Source: Pomphorhynchus laevis (lineage: Eukaryota; Acanthocephala; Palaeacanthocephala; Echinorhynchida; Pomphorhynchidae). Taken from it: a stretch of 64,000 nucleotides of DNA. Location: contig WNNJ02001500.1 in assembly GCA_012934845.2 (NCBI GenBank), positions 1 through 64,000 on the forward strand, read 5' to 3'. The notes under the pieces were generated by a model. That model did no database searches. It had not been told where the DNA came from and was given only the letters and a program-made list of their open reading frames with translations. Of this stretch, positions 9,617 through 21,613 are shown piece after piece. The first letter of the stretch is position 1, and each line of letters opens with the position of its first letter. The position numbers and the translations under genes were made by a program.

Positions 9617-11605
9617 AAAAATGTATTAATTTTTATCTACAAATAATATCAAAAAATTATATCAGTTATTAAAATTAATAATTATTTAATAATTAATTAT
9701 TAACTTATGGCTTCTTTGTCATTGGCTTTAGTGAAAAATGCAACATAAATTACCCAACAATTAGACATTACCTAAAGTGTACTCAAATGTACTATGTGAT
9801 ACGTCTGTTTTAGCATAAAATAATTTCATAAAATATGAAATACCGGAGAACTTTAATATTTTAACCTTAATATATTGGATAAGCATATTTTAACAAATAT
9901 AATCTTTTAATTTTCAAAATCAAAAATCCGGTTCAAACACAGGTCTACCTACATTCATTTATATCAATTGAGCATATTTTCGTACTGATATTCCAAAAGT
10001 ATAAATTTATATGTGAAATTATTTTGATTTTAAATATTTTAGATGTCCTTAAGTATTTACTATAATTTTATATCAATTATGTTGATAATTAATAATTATA
10101 ACCAACAATTCTCTTTTTCATTAGAACAAATGTTTTATCGAAGTTCAATCGTGATTGAACTTAAGTTGTAATTTAATGAATTGTTCAAATTTTTAGTTTG
10201 GTAACTGGCAGAGTGTGATTGAGTTGTGATCCAGGCTCCATGCTAAATGATGTAGTAATTTATACTTTCTGTTCATTCATGAACACGTCTTTTCGAATCC
10301 AAACGCTTCGTTTCTTATCTGGTTGAAATCATTCATTTAATCTTTTTGATATTAAGAGATATTTAATCGTATCTTTATTGATATTATCCCGACAGTGTGC
10401 CGAATATCATGAAATGCCAAACTTTGTTTTTCCATTAGTTAGTTCGTATCTAATCGCTACTGTGTTTAAATGATTCCATTTCATTGTTAGGAAAAGGTAG
10501 CATATTTTGTGTGACGATAAAGATTTTTTAAATGAAAACAGGATATACCCATCCAAAGTGGATGAGCAAAATACAAGTTTAAGATACGTTAAAGCTGCTA
10601 GTAGACATTTAAGATCTTGTTCTGTTCAATATAGTAAGATCATATCAATCTGAAAAACACCAGTGTGACAACCTGTGACTACTACGTGATTCATTGTATA
10701 TCTAAAACCTACTGTCCAAATGCGACGAACTATTGTCGGTAGTCTTGACATAAAACAAGTTCGTTCTAAATGGTGTGATCCAGATGAAATGACAAGACCG
10801 TGACGACCCAACACCGATTAACATTTTCAACAGTATTTGCCTCCTACGTTTCTACTTGTTGGATTTGTTTGAATTCAGAAGTCTAATTCACCGAAAATGT
10901 AAAACCTTATTATCTTACGCAATGTATGAATGTAGCCAGTTGTCGATTAGAAACGTTCTACAATTACAAGTATCTCCTATATCTTCTCCGTCAGGCATAA
11001 GTTCAATTAAAGACATATTTGTTAGTCCGGTATCTAAATTATTGTTGGTATCCTTGCTTTAACAAATTTCCATAATTTAGTAAGACCATATTTTGACTTT
11101 GACATTGAAGTTATTACATGATACACGCATTCATTCACAAAGTAAAAAATCTTTATGAGTTACGTTTGATTTGTGCTTATATCATGAAGGCTGAGTTCGC
11201 GAATAGCAGAATACACGTTGAGTTCGTATAGGCGAAAGATGATGCAGCGTCCGTATTTTAAAAATTATCATTAATTTTTGAAATAAAATTTCTCATTTAA
11301 AGATTAAAATTCCAATTTCATTCTAAATCTTTAAACTCATCACACATCTTTCATGAACAATTTTAGCATCTTCCTTTAAATAACTACGCATAATTAATTA
11401 ACTTATTCTAACAGTTTAGTCATTTGTCCAATTATAGATGGAACTATTAATTACAATTAATCATTTTTTTATTTATTTCTTGTTTAATAACAGATTAGCT
11501 TATCTCTTGATTGTTAAGTGTCAATAACATCAAACTAAAGACGAAAGTATTCGAACTAAAGACGAACATTTCCTAAATATATTACTAAGTGTGTTTTAAG
11601 AAAAC
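9617..11605. other. Unassigned stretch
   Basis: 9617-10480 is AT-rich with nothing recognisable. 10490-11240 is richer in G+C and has open segments on both strands. The most protein-like is on the minus strand around 10935-11055 (NNNLDTGLTNMSLIELMPDG), but no splice-consistent chain or known motif could be built. It could be a decayed LINE or a host exon remnant. Confidence 0.35.
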
Positions 11606-11677
11606 GTCCACGGCAGGACTTGAACCTGCAATCTTCGGCTCCGGAAACCGACGCCTTATCCATTAGGCCACGCGGAC
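11606..11677 (-). tRNA. tRNA-Arg-CCG: tRNA-Arg (anticodon CCG)
   Basis: The reverse complement folds as a 72-nt cloverleaf. The acceptor GTCCGCG pairs with CGTGGAC (one G-T). D stem is GCCT/AGGC with loop AATGGATA, anticodon stem TCGGT/GCCGA, loop TTCCGGA giving anticodon CCG, variable region AGATT, and T stem GCAGG/CCTGC with loop TTCAAGT. There is no intron, and CCA is not encoded, as usual in eukaryotes. It decodes CGG codons. The A and B boxes of an internal RNA polymerase III promoter are intact. Confidence 0.96.
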
Positions 11678-12119
11678 AAGTTATTAGAAGTTATTAAAAA
11701 ATATAAAATAATATAAAAGCAATGTTGCTTTGATGAACATGCAATATATACCGTCTAACATAATTAACGTGAATTAATCTAATTTACTTAAAAGTATATT
11801 AATTTACTTAGATTAACTTTAAGTAACAAAACACAATCTTAAAAGCACAGTATTAACTAATCTGTATTCTTAATAAAATATTCAGCAAAACCATAATATC
11901 ATACATTTACAAATATGAATTTGCACAAATCTTTAAATGAAAAATATATGTGGCTATTTATTTTATATAAATAATTTTTTTACAATGAATGAACAACATT
12001 TTGTAAAATTTATTCATTTTGAAACAGTTGCTCATTTCATACAAAATTAATATTCAAATCATTTGTAATTTTTTAAAACGCACTATAAATATTTTTACAA
12101 TTGAAATTCTTGTTATTTT

Positions 12120-12895
12120 TATTCTGCACGTTGGTTTAAGTTGATATACCTGTGCAGTCATTGTTGCAATTGAAATTTTGTTGATTATTTTTATTCGATA
12201 CGCTAATTTAATCCCATATATACGCCAATAGCAGGACGCTACATTTTCACTATTGGTGGACATCATCAGCTACTGATCCGATACCTATTTTTCACGTTTC
12301 GGTCCTTTTAATGTTGGCTGACGATCACTCGACTCGTCTGCTTTTATTGGCAATTAGATTTAATGAAATACTTGCGTCTTACATTTTGCGAATCTATTTG
12401 AAATCACTTCTGATTTCAAATAAGAGTTGACATTTGTAGAGGAAGGTTTCACGTTTCGGTTCTTTGATTGTTGGCTGACGATCACTCGACTCGTCTGCTT
12501 TTATTGGCATTTAGATTTCATGAAATACTTGTGTCTTACATTTTGCGAATCTATTTGAAATCACTTCTGATTTCAAATAAGAGTTAACGTTTGTAGAGGA
12601 AGGTTTTACATTCAATTTTAAAACCTACCTGTATATGCCTAAATATAGGTCTACATTTGACTTTTCGACTCATCCTATGCTAGCTGACGATCATTTGGAT
12701 CGACTACTTTATTGACAACTAGATTGAATGAAATAATTTTCATCTACTGGATCAGTAGCTGACGAGATTCACAAGTACTGAACTGTAGCGTACTGCTGTT
12801 GGCGTATATATGAGATTGAAGTATCGTGCAGAATAAAATAGTCATCAAAATTTCAAAAGTAACAATGACTGCACAGGTATATCCACTAAAAATTA
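12120..12895. mobile_element. Inverted-repeat element with internal tandem repeats
   Basis: The arm at about 12140-12290 (GATATACCTGTGCAGTCATT, then CATATATACGCCAATAGCAG, TCAGCTACTGATCC) is repeated inverted at about 12745-12885 (GGATCAGTAGCTGA, then GTACTGCTGTTGGCGTATAT, AATGACTGCACAGGTATATC). The arms are roughly 80% alike by eye. Between them lie two 157-bp tandem units and a third, diverged one. There is no coding capacity. It looks like a non-autonomous foldback DNA transposon. Target-site duplication not identified. Confidence 0.7.
12293..12606. repeat. 157-bp tandem repeat, two clear units
   Basis: CACGTTTCGGT starts at 12293 and 12450. The units share GACGATCACTCGACTCGTCT and TCACTTCTGATTTCAAATAA. 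A more diverged unit lies at about 12660-12740 and another at 13095-13215. Confidence 0.9.
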
Positions 12896-13094
12896 AAAAA
12901 CAATCTATAGATGACTAATTTGATAATAGTAGTTATTAGAAAATATAGATAGGTTTTCAAATTAAAGGTAAAACCTTCTTTAGGCAAAACTTATATAATT
13001 TGGAATTAGATTTAATTTCAAAATAAATATGTTTTGGTTTGCAAAACAAACGAAAATCTGTTTTAAAAAATAAATATAAATATAAAAAATAAAA

Positions 13095-13345
13095 AATATA
13101 ATTTTTGACAGTGTCGGACGATAATTCGACTCGTCTGCTTATTGACAATTAGATTGAATGAAATACTTTCATCTAGCATTTTGTAAATGTGATGGAAATC
13201 CATTCTGATTTCAAATTAAATCAGCGTTGTTTCAAATTAAATGATTCCCACCAATATTGAAATGTAAGGTACTGCTGTTGGTTAAAAAAATATAGGATGG
13301 CAAATATAAGTAGGCTTTCAAATTGAAGGTTAAATCTTCCCCTAT
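13095..13345. repeat. Diverged relatives of the 12.3-kb repeat
   Basis: GACGATAATTCGACTCGTCT, followed by CATTCTGATTTCAAATTAAA and then GTACTGCTGTTGG, repeats the internal unit and part of the arm of the preceding inverted-repeat element. The block is cut off by the LINE that begins near 13431. Confidence 0.65.
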
Positions 13346-13486
13346 CATCGCTGATTTAATTTGAAATCAAAAATTATTTCAAAAATGATATCAGTTAAAA
13401 AGTCTTGGTTATTAAAATTCTTAATTATTCCTGTCAGTTCCGCTCGCTACGCTCGCGGATTGAGCTAAATCTATCGATAAAAGGTC

Positions 13487-14335
13487 ATGCCTAAAAAAGC
13501 GCGATCTCAGATTCCTGTTCCTGATCAAGCATCTTCCACATCGGAATGCAATGATGGTTATACCAGTTTTGAATTTGGATGCGATTCAAAAGATTGTGAT
13601 GTATGGACACTTGTTCGTGTTAAAATATCCGACAAATCGGTGTATAAACGTAAACAGTTCACATGCGGTTTTTATACATCAGTACGACTACTACAGTTAT
13701 CCTGCTCCTCTACTCCTGTATCACACACGACCACTCAGACCAATGCTGTTTTAGATGTTTCCCTCGCATCAACACCTGACTTCGCATCTTATAATCCCAT
13801 TATTGAACCAATTCTCTCACACAATCCTCGTTCAACTACGTACCAAACTTCCATTAATCTTTCTCATTCTAACAAGGATAACGGTAAAGCTTTTCATCCC
13901 GTACCTCCTATTTCCTATTCCTCCCCCAATCTAAATAAATCTCAAACAAATTTATTCTCCTCACGTACTCCTTACTCGACCTCCCCTGTATCACCTCTCA
14001 ATAATTTACACCCTTCCATCAAAATCATTTCCAGTAACATTTCCGATCAACTGATTCAACACTCCATTCCTGTCACTCATGCCCCAACCTATTTTAATTC
14101 TCCTTACTCTACCTCCCACGTAACACTTCCAAATAATTTACATCCTTCATTTAAAATCATCTCCAGTCACATTTCTGATCAACCGATTCAACACCCCGCT
14201 CCTGTCACACTTGCTCCAACCAATATTAATTCTTTATCAAGCACCCCTGTCATTTCCACTTCTATCTGCTTATCTGCCTCGACTCCTACCAGCTCTGTCC
14301 GTCCACCACTTCCACGAAATCGTTTTCCGACATAG
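13487..14335 (+). CDS. LINE ORF1 with PHD-like Cys cluster
   Basis: This 282-aa frame starts MPKKARSQIPVPDQ. It has a Cys-rich N-terminus (residues about 20-60, ECNDGYTSFEFGCDSKDCDV then FTCGF) reminiscent of the PHD-type fingers found in some CR1/L2 ORF1 proteins. Two His expected in a full finger are not visible. The rest is Ser/Thr/Pro-rich and low in complexity, including a 44-residue tandem duplication. The frame changes near 14330, and an ORF1-like continuation runs in another frame to 14585, overlapping the endonuclease start. The presumed role is RNA binding or target recognition during retrotransposition. Confidence 0.65.
   Translation: MPKKARSQIPVPDQASSTSECNDGYTSFEFGCDSKDCDVWTLVRVKISDKSVYKRKQFTCGFYTSVRLLQLSCSSTPVSHTTTQTNAVLDVSLASTPDFASYNPIIEPILSHNPRSTTYQTSINLSHSNKDNGKAFHPVPPISYSSPNLNKSQTNLFSSRTPYSTSPVSPLNNLHPSIKIISSNISDQLIQHSIPVTHAPTYFNSPYSTSHVTLPNNLHPSFKIISSHISDQPIQHPAPVTLAPTNINSLSSTPVISTSICLSASTPTSSVRPPLPRNRFPT
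13971..14234 (+). repeat. 132-bp tandem duplication in LINE ORF1
   Basis: CTTACTCGACCTCCC at 13971 recurs as CTTACTCTACCTCCC at 14103. The two units encode similar 44-residue segments containing NNLHPS(I/F)KIISS and ISDQ. The frame is kept, so the duplication did not break the protein. Confidence 0.85.
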
Positions 14336-14548
14336 TTCACATTCCTCTTCGGTACTCTCCCAACGTTTTAAACTTCTTACCACTTCATCTACTTGCCGTA
14401 TCTTTCCTGACCGCTCCCCTTCTGATATTGCCCAGCTCAATTTAGCTCGCATTGAGAAACATCGACGTGAAACAAACGGCGAGTCATCCTTATCTATACG
14501 TCAAATCAACGGAAATTTTCACGTTGTACACACAAGGCCAAAAATTCG

Positions 14549-15515
14549 ATGGCGTCCCATCTCTCCCCCTTGTCTTCTTCGCTAGTCGATATCGCTTTTA
14601 AGCATACTTTTCGTCTTAGTCTATTCAACACTCGCTCCATTCATCATAAAGCTGATATGCTTCTCGATATCTTCGATCAATTATCTATCGATATTCTCTG
14701 CATTACCGAATCCTGGCACTCTGACTCCGACGATCTTGCTATTCGTCGTCTATGTCGCTCTGGTTGTTTTCCAGTTGAATCAGCTGGTCAAATTGCATCT
14801 CATACATCTACTGCTTCTAACCATGGCGGTATTGTTGCCATTGCTCGTCACCTAATGTCTTTACGTAAAATCAACGTTGACATCCGTTACACTTCGTTCG
14901 AATTACTCATATGCAGATTATCAACGTCCTTTCCCTCTGGAACTTGTGATTGTATACCGTCCAGGTTCAGTTGCCCCATCACGTATCTTCTTTAACGACC
15001 TTGCAGATCTAATGTCTCACTGTTCATTGTCTTATACTCCTTCTTTTGTTCTCGGTGACTTTAACATTCGTCTTGATCGCCCGGCTGACTCTGACTCTAT
15101 GACTTTAACTAATCTTTTTTCTGATTTTAACTATAAATTACTTTCAGCAAGCCCAACTCATATTCTCGGCGGTGCTCTCGACATCATTGCTGTTCCTAAC
15201 TGCTTCAATGACTATACCTCCTTGTCAATTACTGATCCTGGTTTGTCCGATCATTTCCTTGTCACTCTTACTCTTACTCGTCCCCATCCTCCTTCTCCGC
15301 TTTTACCATTATGCACACCGAGTCGAACCCGGAAGCTTCTCGGTATTCCTATTCTCTGCACAGCCTTACTCAATTCTTCACTCTCTTCACTTCCTCTTAA
15401 CTATCTATCTCCCGATGATCTCTGCATTCTGTTTGATTCTGAACTTACGACGATCCTCAATAACCTTCTGCCTAGTCGACTTCGACGTTCCCAGCGCTTG
15501 TGCCATGCTCCCTGA
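14549..15515 (+). pseudogene. LINE ORF2 endonuclease domain
   Basis: The domain reads FRLSLFNTRSIHHK, then DILCITESWHSD (catalytic Glu), GGIVAIA, and after a frame change near 14930 LVIVYRPG, FVLGDFNIRLD (GDFN), ALDIIAVPN and LSDHFLV (SDH). These are the successive blocks of an APE-type endonuclease, which nicks target DNA for primed reverse transcription. The frame changes again near 15510, before the RT. One frameshift inside the domain makes it inactive. Confidence 0.82.
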
Positions 15516-15566
15516 TTCGATTCTGACTGTAGTCTTTCTAAGCATCGACTCCGTCACTCTTTTCGT

Positions 15567-17390
15567 ATGTATAAACGCTTTCTTAAACGTTCTCCCAACT
15601 CACTCACTCAAAATCTTCGTGATTCCTACTTTTCCCTACGCCGTTCACATCTCATTCTTATACGTACTAAACGTACTCTCTTTTGGCTAAATAAACTCGA
15701 GTCATCTTCCAACTCTAAATCTCATTGGAAAATCTTAAACTCAATTTTTTCACGATCATCTACCCCTTGTAATATAAATACTGATGGATTTTATTCTTAT
15801 CTACAAACTAAGCTATCTAATTTACTTTCCCTACTACCCATAGCCCCTTTGTACCCACTCGTCCCTTTAAATACTTCCCTCCCAGAACTATTAGACCTTC
15901 TTCCCGTTTCGTCTGATGAAGTTTCTTTGGTTCTGCTGTCATTACCTAATAAAACCTCTCCTTCTGACCCAATTCCCACTCACTTGCTAAAAAAGATCTG
16001 CTCCTCTATATTACCCTTCCTAACCACATTGTTCAACTCGTCCATCCGTAACCGTACATTTCCTTCAATCTGGAAATGCGTCACTGTTCGTCCTCTCATC
16101 AAAAAGCAATCTCTCGACTCCTCACTACCATATTCGCACCGTCCTATTTCACTTATCCCAACCCTCTCTAAACTCCTTGAGCGTCTCGTTCTTAAGCAAA
16201 TAAATACATATCTCTTTTCCTCTAACTTATTTCTTCTCTTCCAAGCCGCTTTTCGCTATAATTACTCTACCGAAATTGCATGTCTTAAAGTTTATAACGA
16301 CTTACTCATATCGCGCGATCATAAATTATGTAGTGTCATAGTTTCTCTTGATCTATCGTCTGCTTTTGACATCGTCGATCACTCGATTCTTCTCCATCGC
16401 CTTTGTCATGATTATAGCTTCTCGTTACCCACTGTATCATGGTTTTCTTCATATCTATCAAACTGTACATTTCGCGTCTATTCTAACTCTTCTCTCTACC
16501 ATCATTCGTCCATCCCGTCCAGTGTTCCACAAGGCTCTGTATTAGACCCTATGCTTTTCGCTATTCTTCTCGGTGATTTGTCTTCGATTTCTCATAAATT
16601 TAACTTCCATGTTATGCAATATGCTGATGACATTCTCATCTATGCTCATGCACCTGTTTATCGTATTCACGATCTTAGTGTTTCTGCTTCCGACTGTCTT
16701 GTCTCAATTTCCAATCATCTTTCTTCCCTTCACCTTTATCTGAATCCTGATAAATCCAAAATTATGTGGATCCTACCTCGATGCCTCGGCTTCGAACATC
16801 CCTCCATATCATTAAATTCTACAATTCTTCCTATCGTTGATAATCTCGTTTTCCTAGGCTTCCATTTCAACAACCGACTTTCACTTAAACCTTTTGTTAG
16901 AGATAAAGTACGCTCATCTACCTTGATACTCCGCAACCTCCGTCAAGTTCGTAGATTGATCGATTTCCCTTCTTGTATGACTCTCATATCATCTCTGCTT
17001 TTTTCTAAACTCGATTATTGTCTTAGTCTATTTTCCAACTCACTTAAATCCACTCTTCTTCCCATACAACGCATCGTCAACGCAGCTGTTCGAATTCTCC
17101 ACCGTCTTCGTCGTTTTGATCATACATCTTACCATCTTGCTTCTCTCGATTTGCCTACAATTTATTGTCGTGTTCAAATTCGTCTTCTTATCGTTGCTTT
17201 CCGCCTTGTAACTTTTCATACCCCTTCATTTCTCAACATTTCTTTTCTTGATAATTCTCGTCCTGTTTACTGTTCCTTGCGTTCTGTAATTCCCTTCTTT
17301 TACATGTCCCAAACTACTCTACCTCCTTTGGACTCCGCTCCTTCCTGGTGGCTGCTCCTCTATCGTGAAACCATCTGGCCATTCATATAA
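15567..17390 (+). pseudogene. LINE ORF2 reverse transcriptase domain
   Basis: The 607-codon open frame contains SHRPISLIPTLSKLLERLV, FQAAFRYNYSTEIACLKVYN, SLDLSSAFDIVDHSILLHRL, SSVPQGSVLDPMLFAILLGD and QYADDILIYAH (catalytic YADD), then the thumb and the LGFHF...L segment. The C-terminal block has RRFDHTSYHLASLDLPTIY and RVQIRLLIVAFRLV. The end is displaced from the family's usual last motif. The domain is open but detached from its endonuclease by a frame change. Confidence 0.88.
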
Positions 17391-17668
17391 GCCAATCAAC
17401 TTCCCTGCCGTGCTTCAAACGACAAATCCGATCCCATTTAAACAATTTATCTGCTTGACTTTTTCATTTTTGTCTTGTGGACTTGTAAGCGTGCAGCTTG
17501 TACGCATTTGCCACATTAAATAAATTTGTATTATTTGTATTATCATATTTTACTTATAAAAGATAGTGCCTGATATTTACGAAATATTGGTAACTCAATA
17601 TATACAGTCATTAGCATATAATTGCAGGTTGTGAGTCATATATTCACCGTTAATTTGTACTCGTTGTA

Positions 17669-17896
17669 GTGTTTTGCTCTACAAAATTCCTCATAATAGA
17701 TAAGGATGGGCACAAGCTTACCTTTCAATCACTAAGTAGGGATTATACATTGAAGCTGTTCAAATTAAACAAACATGATTTCCAAAGCTTCATCTACCGC
17801 AATATAGATAGATGGAACAGGCAAAAAATCAAATTTTCGAATTACGAAATAGTAAAGAATACGGACAAGGGAAATGCGGATATCATTTATTTTTAA
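17669..17896 (+). other. Unassigned 75-codon open segment
   Basis: The translation FLIIDKDGHKLTFQSLSRDY followed by IYRNIDRWNRQKIKFSNYE and IVKNTDKGNADIIYF is protein-like, and the DNA is richer in G+C than the flanks. The NTDKGNA ending recalls the DKG motif near the start of Penelope-like RTs, but one motif is not enough. It could also be a host exon remnant. Confidence 0.3.
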
Positions 17897-17971
17897 TGAT
17901 TAACAAAATTTGCCATAGATCTTTGATATATTGACTTATCTTTATTATATTTAACAACTATTATACCTAAA

Positions 17972-18690
17972 TCATGTTTCGAGGAGGTGGGTGTTGAGGC
18001 AGCATTTGAATGTAATAAAGGAGGGAGTGCGGCGGAAGTCGAGTGGGAGCTGATTCCAGGCGAGTGGGGCGGTGCGGAGACCGTAGTTGTTAGAGTAGTT
18101 GGGAACGTAGAGTATGAGGGAATTACGGGAACGCATTGATAGAGAGAGGTGTGAACGAGTGTCGTCTAAGAAAGGGAGGTTGATGAACGATGGGGAGCCG
18201 ACAGCGATAAGACGAAAAGTTACGAGAAGGCGGAGTTGTAAGCGGATGTAGATAGTAGGCCAGGAGAGTTTGGCAAGATATGTGGGTGTGATCAAAGCGA
18301 CAGAGCTGTAAGAGCACTCGAACGGCGGAGTTAATGATGCGTTGCAGGGATAGGATGATGGATTTTGGAGAATTGGCGAAAAAGCTGAGGCAGTAATTGA
18401 TTTTAGGGAAAGAAGCGATGAAAAAGAGACATACTGGAACGGAAATCGATAAGGGGTCGGATACGGCGGATGTTGCGGAGAATTAAGTTAGACAAGCAGA
18501 CCTTGTCGCGGTCGAAAGGTTTAAGGGAAAGGTGATCATCGAAACGGAATTCTAAGAAAGTGAGATTGTGGACTATGGGGATTATTGATGATGCAAAAGG
18601 TACAGGGGGAGGAGATATGTTAGATTGACGGGAGAGGATCCACATTATTTTAGACTTGTCTGGATTTAGTAAAGGCAAAAATGTATTTTA
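17972..18690 (-). mobile_element. 5'-truncated CR1/L2-group LINE fragment
   Basis: Minus-strand frames read LNPDKSKIMWILSRQSNISP, HNLTFLEFRFDDHLSLKPF, RRIRPLIDFRSSMSL and then NYGLRTAPLAWNQLPLDF, RTPSFITFKCCLNTHLLET. These are the thumb and C-terminus of the same LINE family as 24038-26165. The 5' part of the element is absent. There are at least two frame changes. Confidence 0.8.
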
Positions 18691-18732
18691 TTTGAAATTC
18701 AGAAAAAAATACTTACAAAATAGTTTTTATAA

Positions 18733-18858
18733 ATTAATAATGAATCTTCATCTGTAGATGAAAATTTTTTGTTTGAAACTGCACTTAATTGGCGAAATTT
18801 AAATTTAAAAGAAGATGAGTGGATAGCAGAAAATGTAAAAATAGCAAACAAAAACTAG
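18733..18858 (+). other. Exon-like open segment
   Basis: 41 codons read INNESSSVDENFLFETALNW, RNLNLKEDEWIAENVKIANKN, then TAG. The composition is protein-like in an otherwise AT-rich stretch. No strong acceptor is visible and no family was recognised. It may be a terminal exon remnant. Confidence 0.25.
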
Positions 18859-19194
18859 AACCATCCAAATGCATAGTCAGTCATGAAATGCCACTCTGAT
18901 CAGCAATATACGCTTTGTCAAATTTTTAATGTCGATTAACTATTATCAAAATTCAAGTAACGGGATTTTGCAAATGTAAGAAATTAAAATTTTGATCAAA
19001 ATTTTATATTTTTTTAAATTAATGCCTTTCGTAATTTGCAAAAAAGAACAATTTGTAATATAAAATATATTAAACAATTTAATATATAAAACAGTTTAAA
19101 ATAATTTATAATTAGGATAATAATATTATTTTTATCAAAACTACGAACGAATTAAATAAAGATATAAAGTTATTTGCAAAAACTTATTTTTATA

Positions 19195-19960
19195 AGCAAA
19201 AACGTTCCTTGTAAATATTCGACCTTAATTTTTTTATAATTTAAAATTAAAAATTATTTCGAAGTCAACTTTAATATTGAATAGTTTAACCTGTACTGTA
19301 CAATTAAACTACTTTAATAACATATTTATTATATTAATAATTAAATAATACAATAATTATATTTTTAAAATAATTTAATAATACAATTTATCAATAATTA
19401 AATAATTAAAAATTAATATTAAAATTAAAATTAAAATTAATTTTAAAATTAAAAATTGATTTTTATGTCAACTATAATATTGGACAGTTAAACTGTATGG
19501 TACCGTTAAACTACTTTAATAATATATTTATTATATTGATAACTTAATAATACTATAATTATATTATTAAAATAATCTAATGATATAATTTATTAATAAT
19601 TTGATATAATTTTTAATAATTAAATATTTAAAGGCTCTTAGTAACCGTTCTTGCTAATATTCGACTTTTATTTTTTAATAATTAAAAATTGATTCTTAAA
19701 TCAACTTAATATCTATATTGTATAATTAAACTGTATGATACCGTTAAACTACTTTAATAATATATTTATTATTTAATTCATATATTAATATATTAATACA
19801 ATATATTTTTAAAACATTTATTGTGTAAAATCTCTTAACAAATGTTCTTTGAGAATATTCGACTTTTATTTATAATGCTTCAAAATTAAAATTGATTTTT
19901 AATTCAAATTTAATATCGTATAATTATCTTTAATATATTTATTATTTTATTAATTTATCG
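19195..19960. repeat. AT-rich tandem repeat, period about 200-240 bp
   Basis: AAACTACTTTAATAA begins at 19306, 19508 and 19746. Each unit also contains a CGTTC...TATTCGAC(C/T)TT block and an AAAATTGATTTTTA-type block. The period varies through insertions of short AATT runs. The array ends where the LINE copy at 19978 begins. Confidence 0.75.
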
Positions 19961-19977
19961 TGCAATTATAATCCACT

Positions 19978-20117
19978 GCCCCCACACATATCCTTGGCGG
20001 GGCACTCGACATCATCGCTGTCCCCGATAGCTTACCTGCCTACACCTCACTGCCCATATCCAATCCTGATCTATCCGATCACTTTCTCGTCATCCTTGAT
20101 CTCATATCCAACACAAC
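19978..20117 (+). mobile_element. LINE copy B, 5' part (endonuclease end)
   Basis: The sequence encodes THILGGALDIIAVPDS and NPDLSDHFLVILDLI, matching the end of the endonuclease in the LINE at 13431-17540. It is cut at 20117 by the LTR fossil, and the same LINE resumes at 24038. Confidence 0.85.
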
Positions 20118-20254
20118 TGTAATGAAATTTACCTTGCCATTTATTTTGTAAATCTTAACCCTTAATGTAAACTATTTACACTTACTGATTTACTACTTTG
20201 TTTTGTAGATATTACTCAATCAAGCTTTTTACAAGCGTATCTGTTTACACTACA
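20118..20254 (+). repeat. 5' LTR, 137 bp
   Basis: It begins TGTAATGAAATTTACC and ends CTGTTTACACTACA. It is the same length as the 3' LTR and about 93% alike. Confidence 0.9.
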
Positions 20255-20259
20255 ATTTA

Positions 20260-21144
20260 TTGAGTAATATTATCTCTATGGCGGAATATCATCTACGACT
20301 AGAGCGTCTGATGATATTACCCGACGATCCTAAAGCGCAGGATCACTTCCGTAATTGGTCCGTAACATTCAAAAATTACATTCGAAAGCTGGCAGTGGAG
20401 GATGAAGACTCGCAACTATACACGTTATTCAATTTCGTATCGCCAGCAGTGTTTAAGCTCATCAGAACGTGTGCGAACTACACTGATGCCATAAAGTTGC
20501 TCAGTGAGCGATATGAGCGGCCAGTTAGCCAAGTATACGCCCGACACATGCTGCGGTGTCGGAAGCAAAGTCCGAATGAAACGTTCGACCAATACTTATC
20601 CGAACTACGTCTGCTGGCAGCGGAATGCAACTTCGAAGCCATGACCGCCGAGAGCTATCACGATGAGACGCTTCTTGACGCCATAATCACCGGAATCTAT
20701 TCTGATCATATTCGCCAACGATTGCTGGAAAACTCCGAATTGCATTTACAAACAGCATGTACTCAAATTCGGTCTCTCGAATTAGCCGAGTCGAGGGTCA
20801 AATCATACGGCGCACCTAACCGGCTTGCATCTGCGGTACATAATGAATCCGTCCAAGAAACGGTACACCCAACCACAACTCGACAGCCACAAATGCCGAG
20901 CAAGTCGCCGCAGCTGATAAATCAAGTACGTGGAAATGCTACTTTTGCGGTGGAAAAGTCAAGCATACAAGGAAACATTGTCCCGCACGAAATTCGGTGT
21001 GCAATAAGTGTCAGAAAACAGGACACTTCGCCAAGGTTTGCCGATCGGGGCACTGTAACGCTGCATTCCAAAGTAACGGCGGGCTTTGCGGATCAAGCGG
21101 CAGCATTGCTACGCAAAAGTTATTTGTTAACGGCATTTGCCTAA
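20260..21144 (+). mobile_element. Gypsy fossil: gag region
   Basis: The gag-like protein contains DHFRNWSVTFKNYIRKLA, then VYARHMLRCRKQSPNETFDQ and LRLLAAECNF, typical of capsid domains of this group. CCHC zinc knuckles follow (CNKCQKTGHFAKVC), read in an overlapping frame as is usual where the family uses programmed frameshifting. Confidence 0.8.
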
Positions 21145-21389
21145 ACGCTTTATTTGACACCGGGAGCACGTTGAACTTCGTAAGCTCGAATCACATAGCA
21201 CGATTAAATGTGAAAGTGTGGAGTCTGCAATCCAAAATATCAATGGCATCCTCCGGAATTCAGGTAACTTCAAATGGTTCGATAACAGTTGACATTCGTA
21301 TGCAAGGAAAGCTATTTCGTAATGTAAAAGTACTGATTCTAGACGATCTTTGTTTAGACATAATCCTTGGTATCGACTTTATGAAGTGA
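20997..21389 (+). mobile_element. Gypsy fossil: nucleocapsid and protease region
   Basis: It contains the CCHC knuckle, then the aspartic protease motif LFDTGSTLNFVS and the later ILGIDFM (matching ILG.DF). Confidence 0.82.
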
Positions 21390-21613
21390 CATTCCAACAC
21401 CAATTTCGATTTCACGGTCAAGAAGAACCAATTTAATTGAGTAATGAACATTTCTGAACCTCCAAAGCTATTTGAGCACCTAAAAGAGAACTGTACACCT
21501 ATTATTACAAAATCTCGAAAACACACTATGCATTCATACGTAATGAGATATACAAACTTCTGCGGGAACACATAATTGAGCCGAGCACATCGCCTTGGCG
21601 AGCACAAGCATTC

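Larger units (their letters stand above)
13431..17540 (+). mobile_element. CR1/L2-group LINE, nearly full length, broken
   Basis: The element starts with a short G+C-rich leader (CCGCTCGCTACGCTCGCGG) and has ORF1, an apurinic-type endonuclease, a reverse transcriptase and a 3' end near TTTGTATTATTTGTATTATC. The RT has FDIVDHS, VPQGSV and YADDILIY boxes and the C-terminal segment typical of the CR1/L2 group. ORF2 has at least three frame changes, so the copy is dead. A related family is present at 17972-18690 (minus) and 19978-26165. Confidence 0.88.

Noticed and set aside
10626-11062. Host exons on either strand
   Set aside because: Open segments exist, but no phase-consistent chain or recognisable motif was found.
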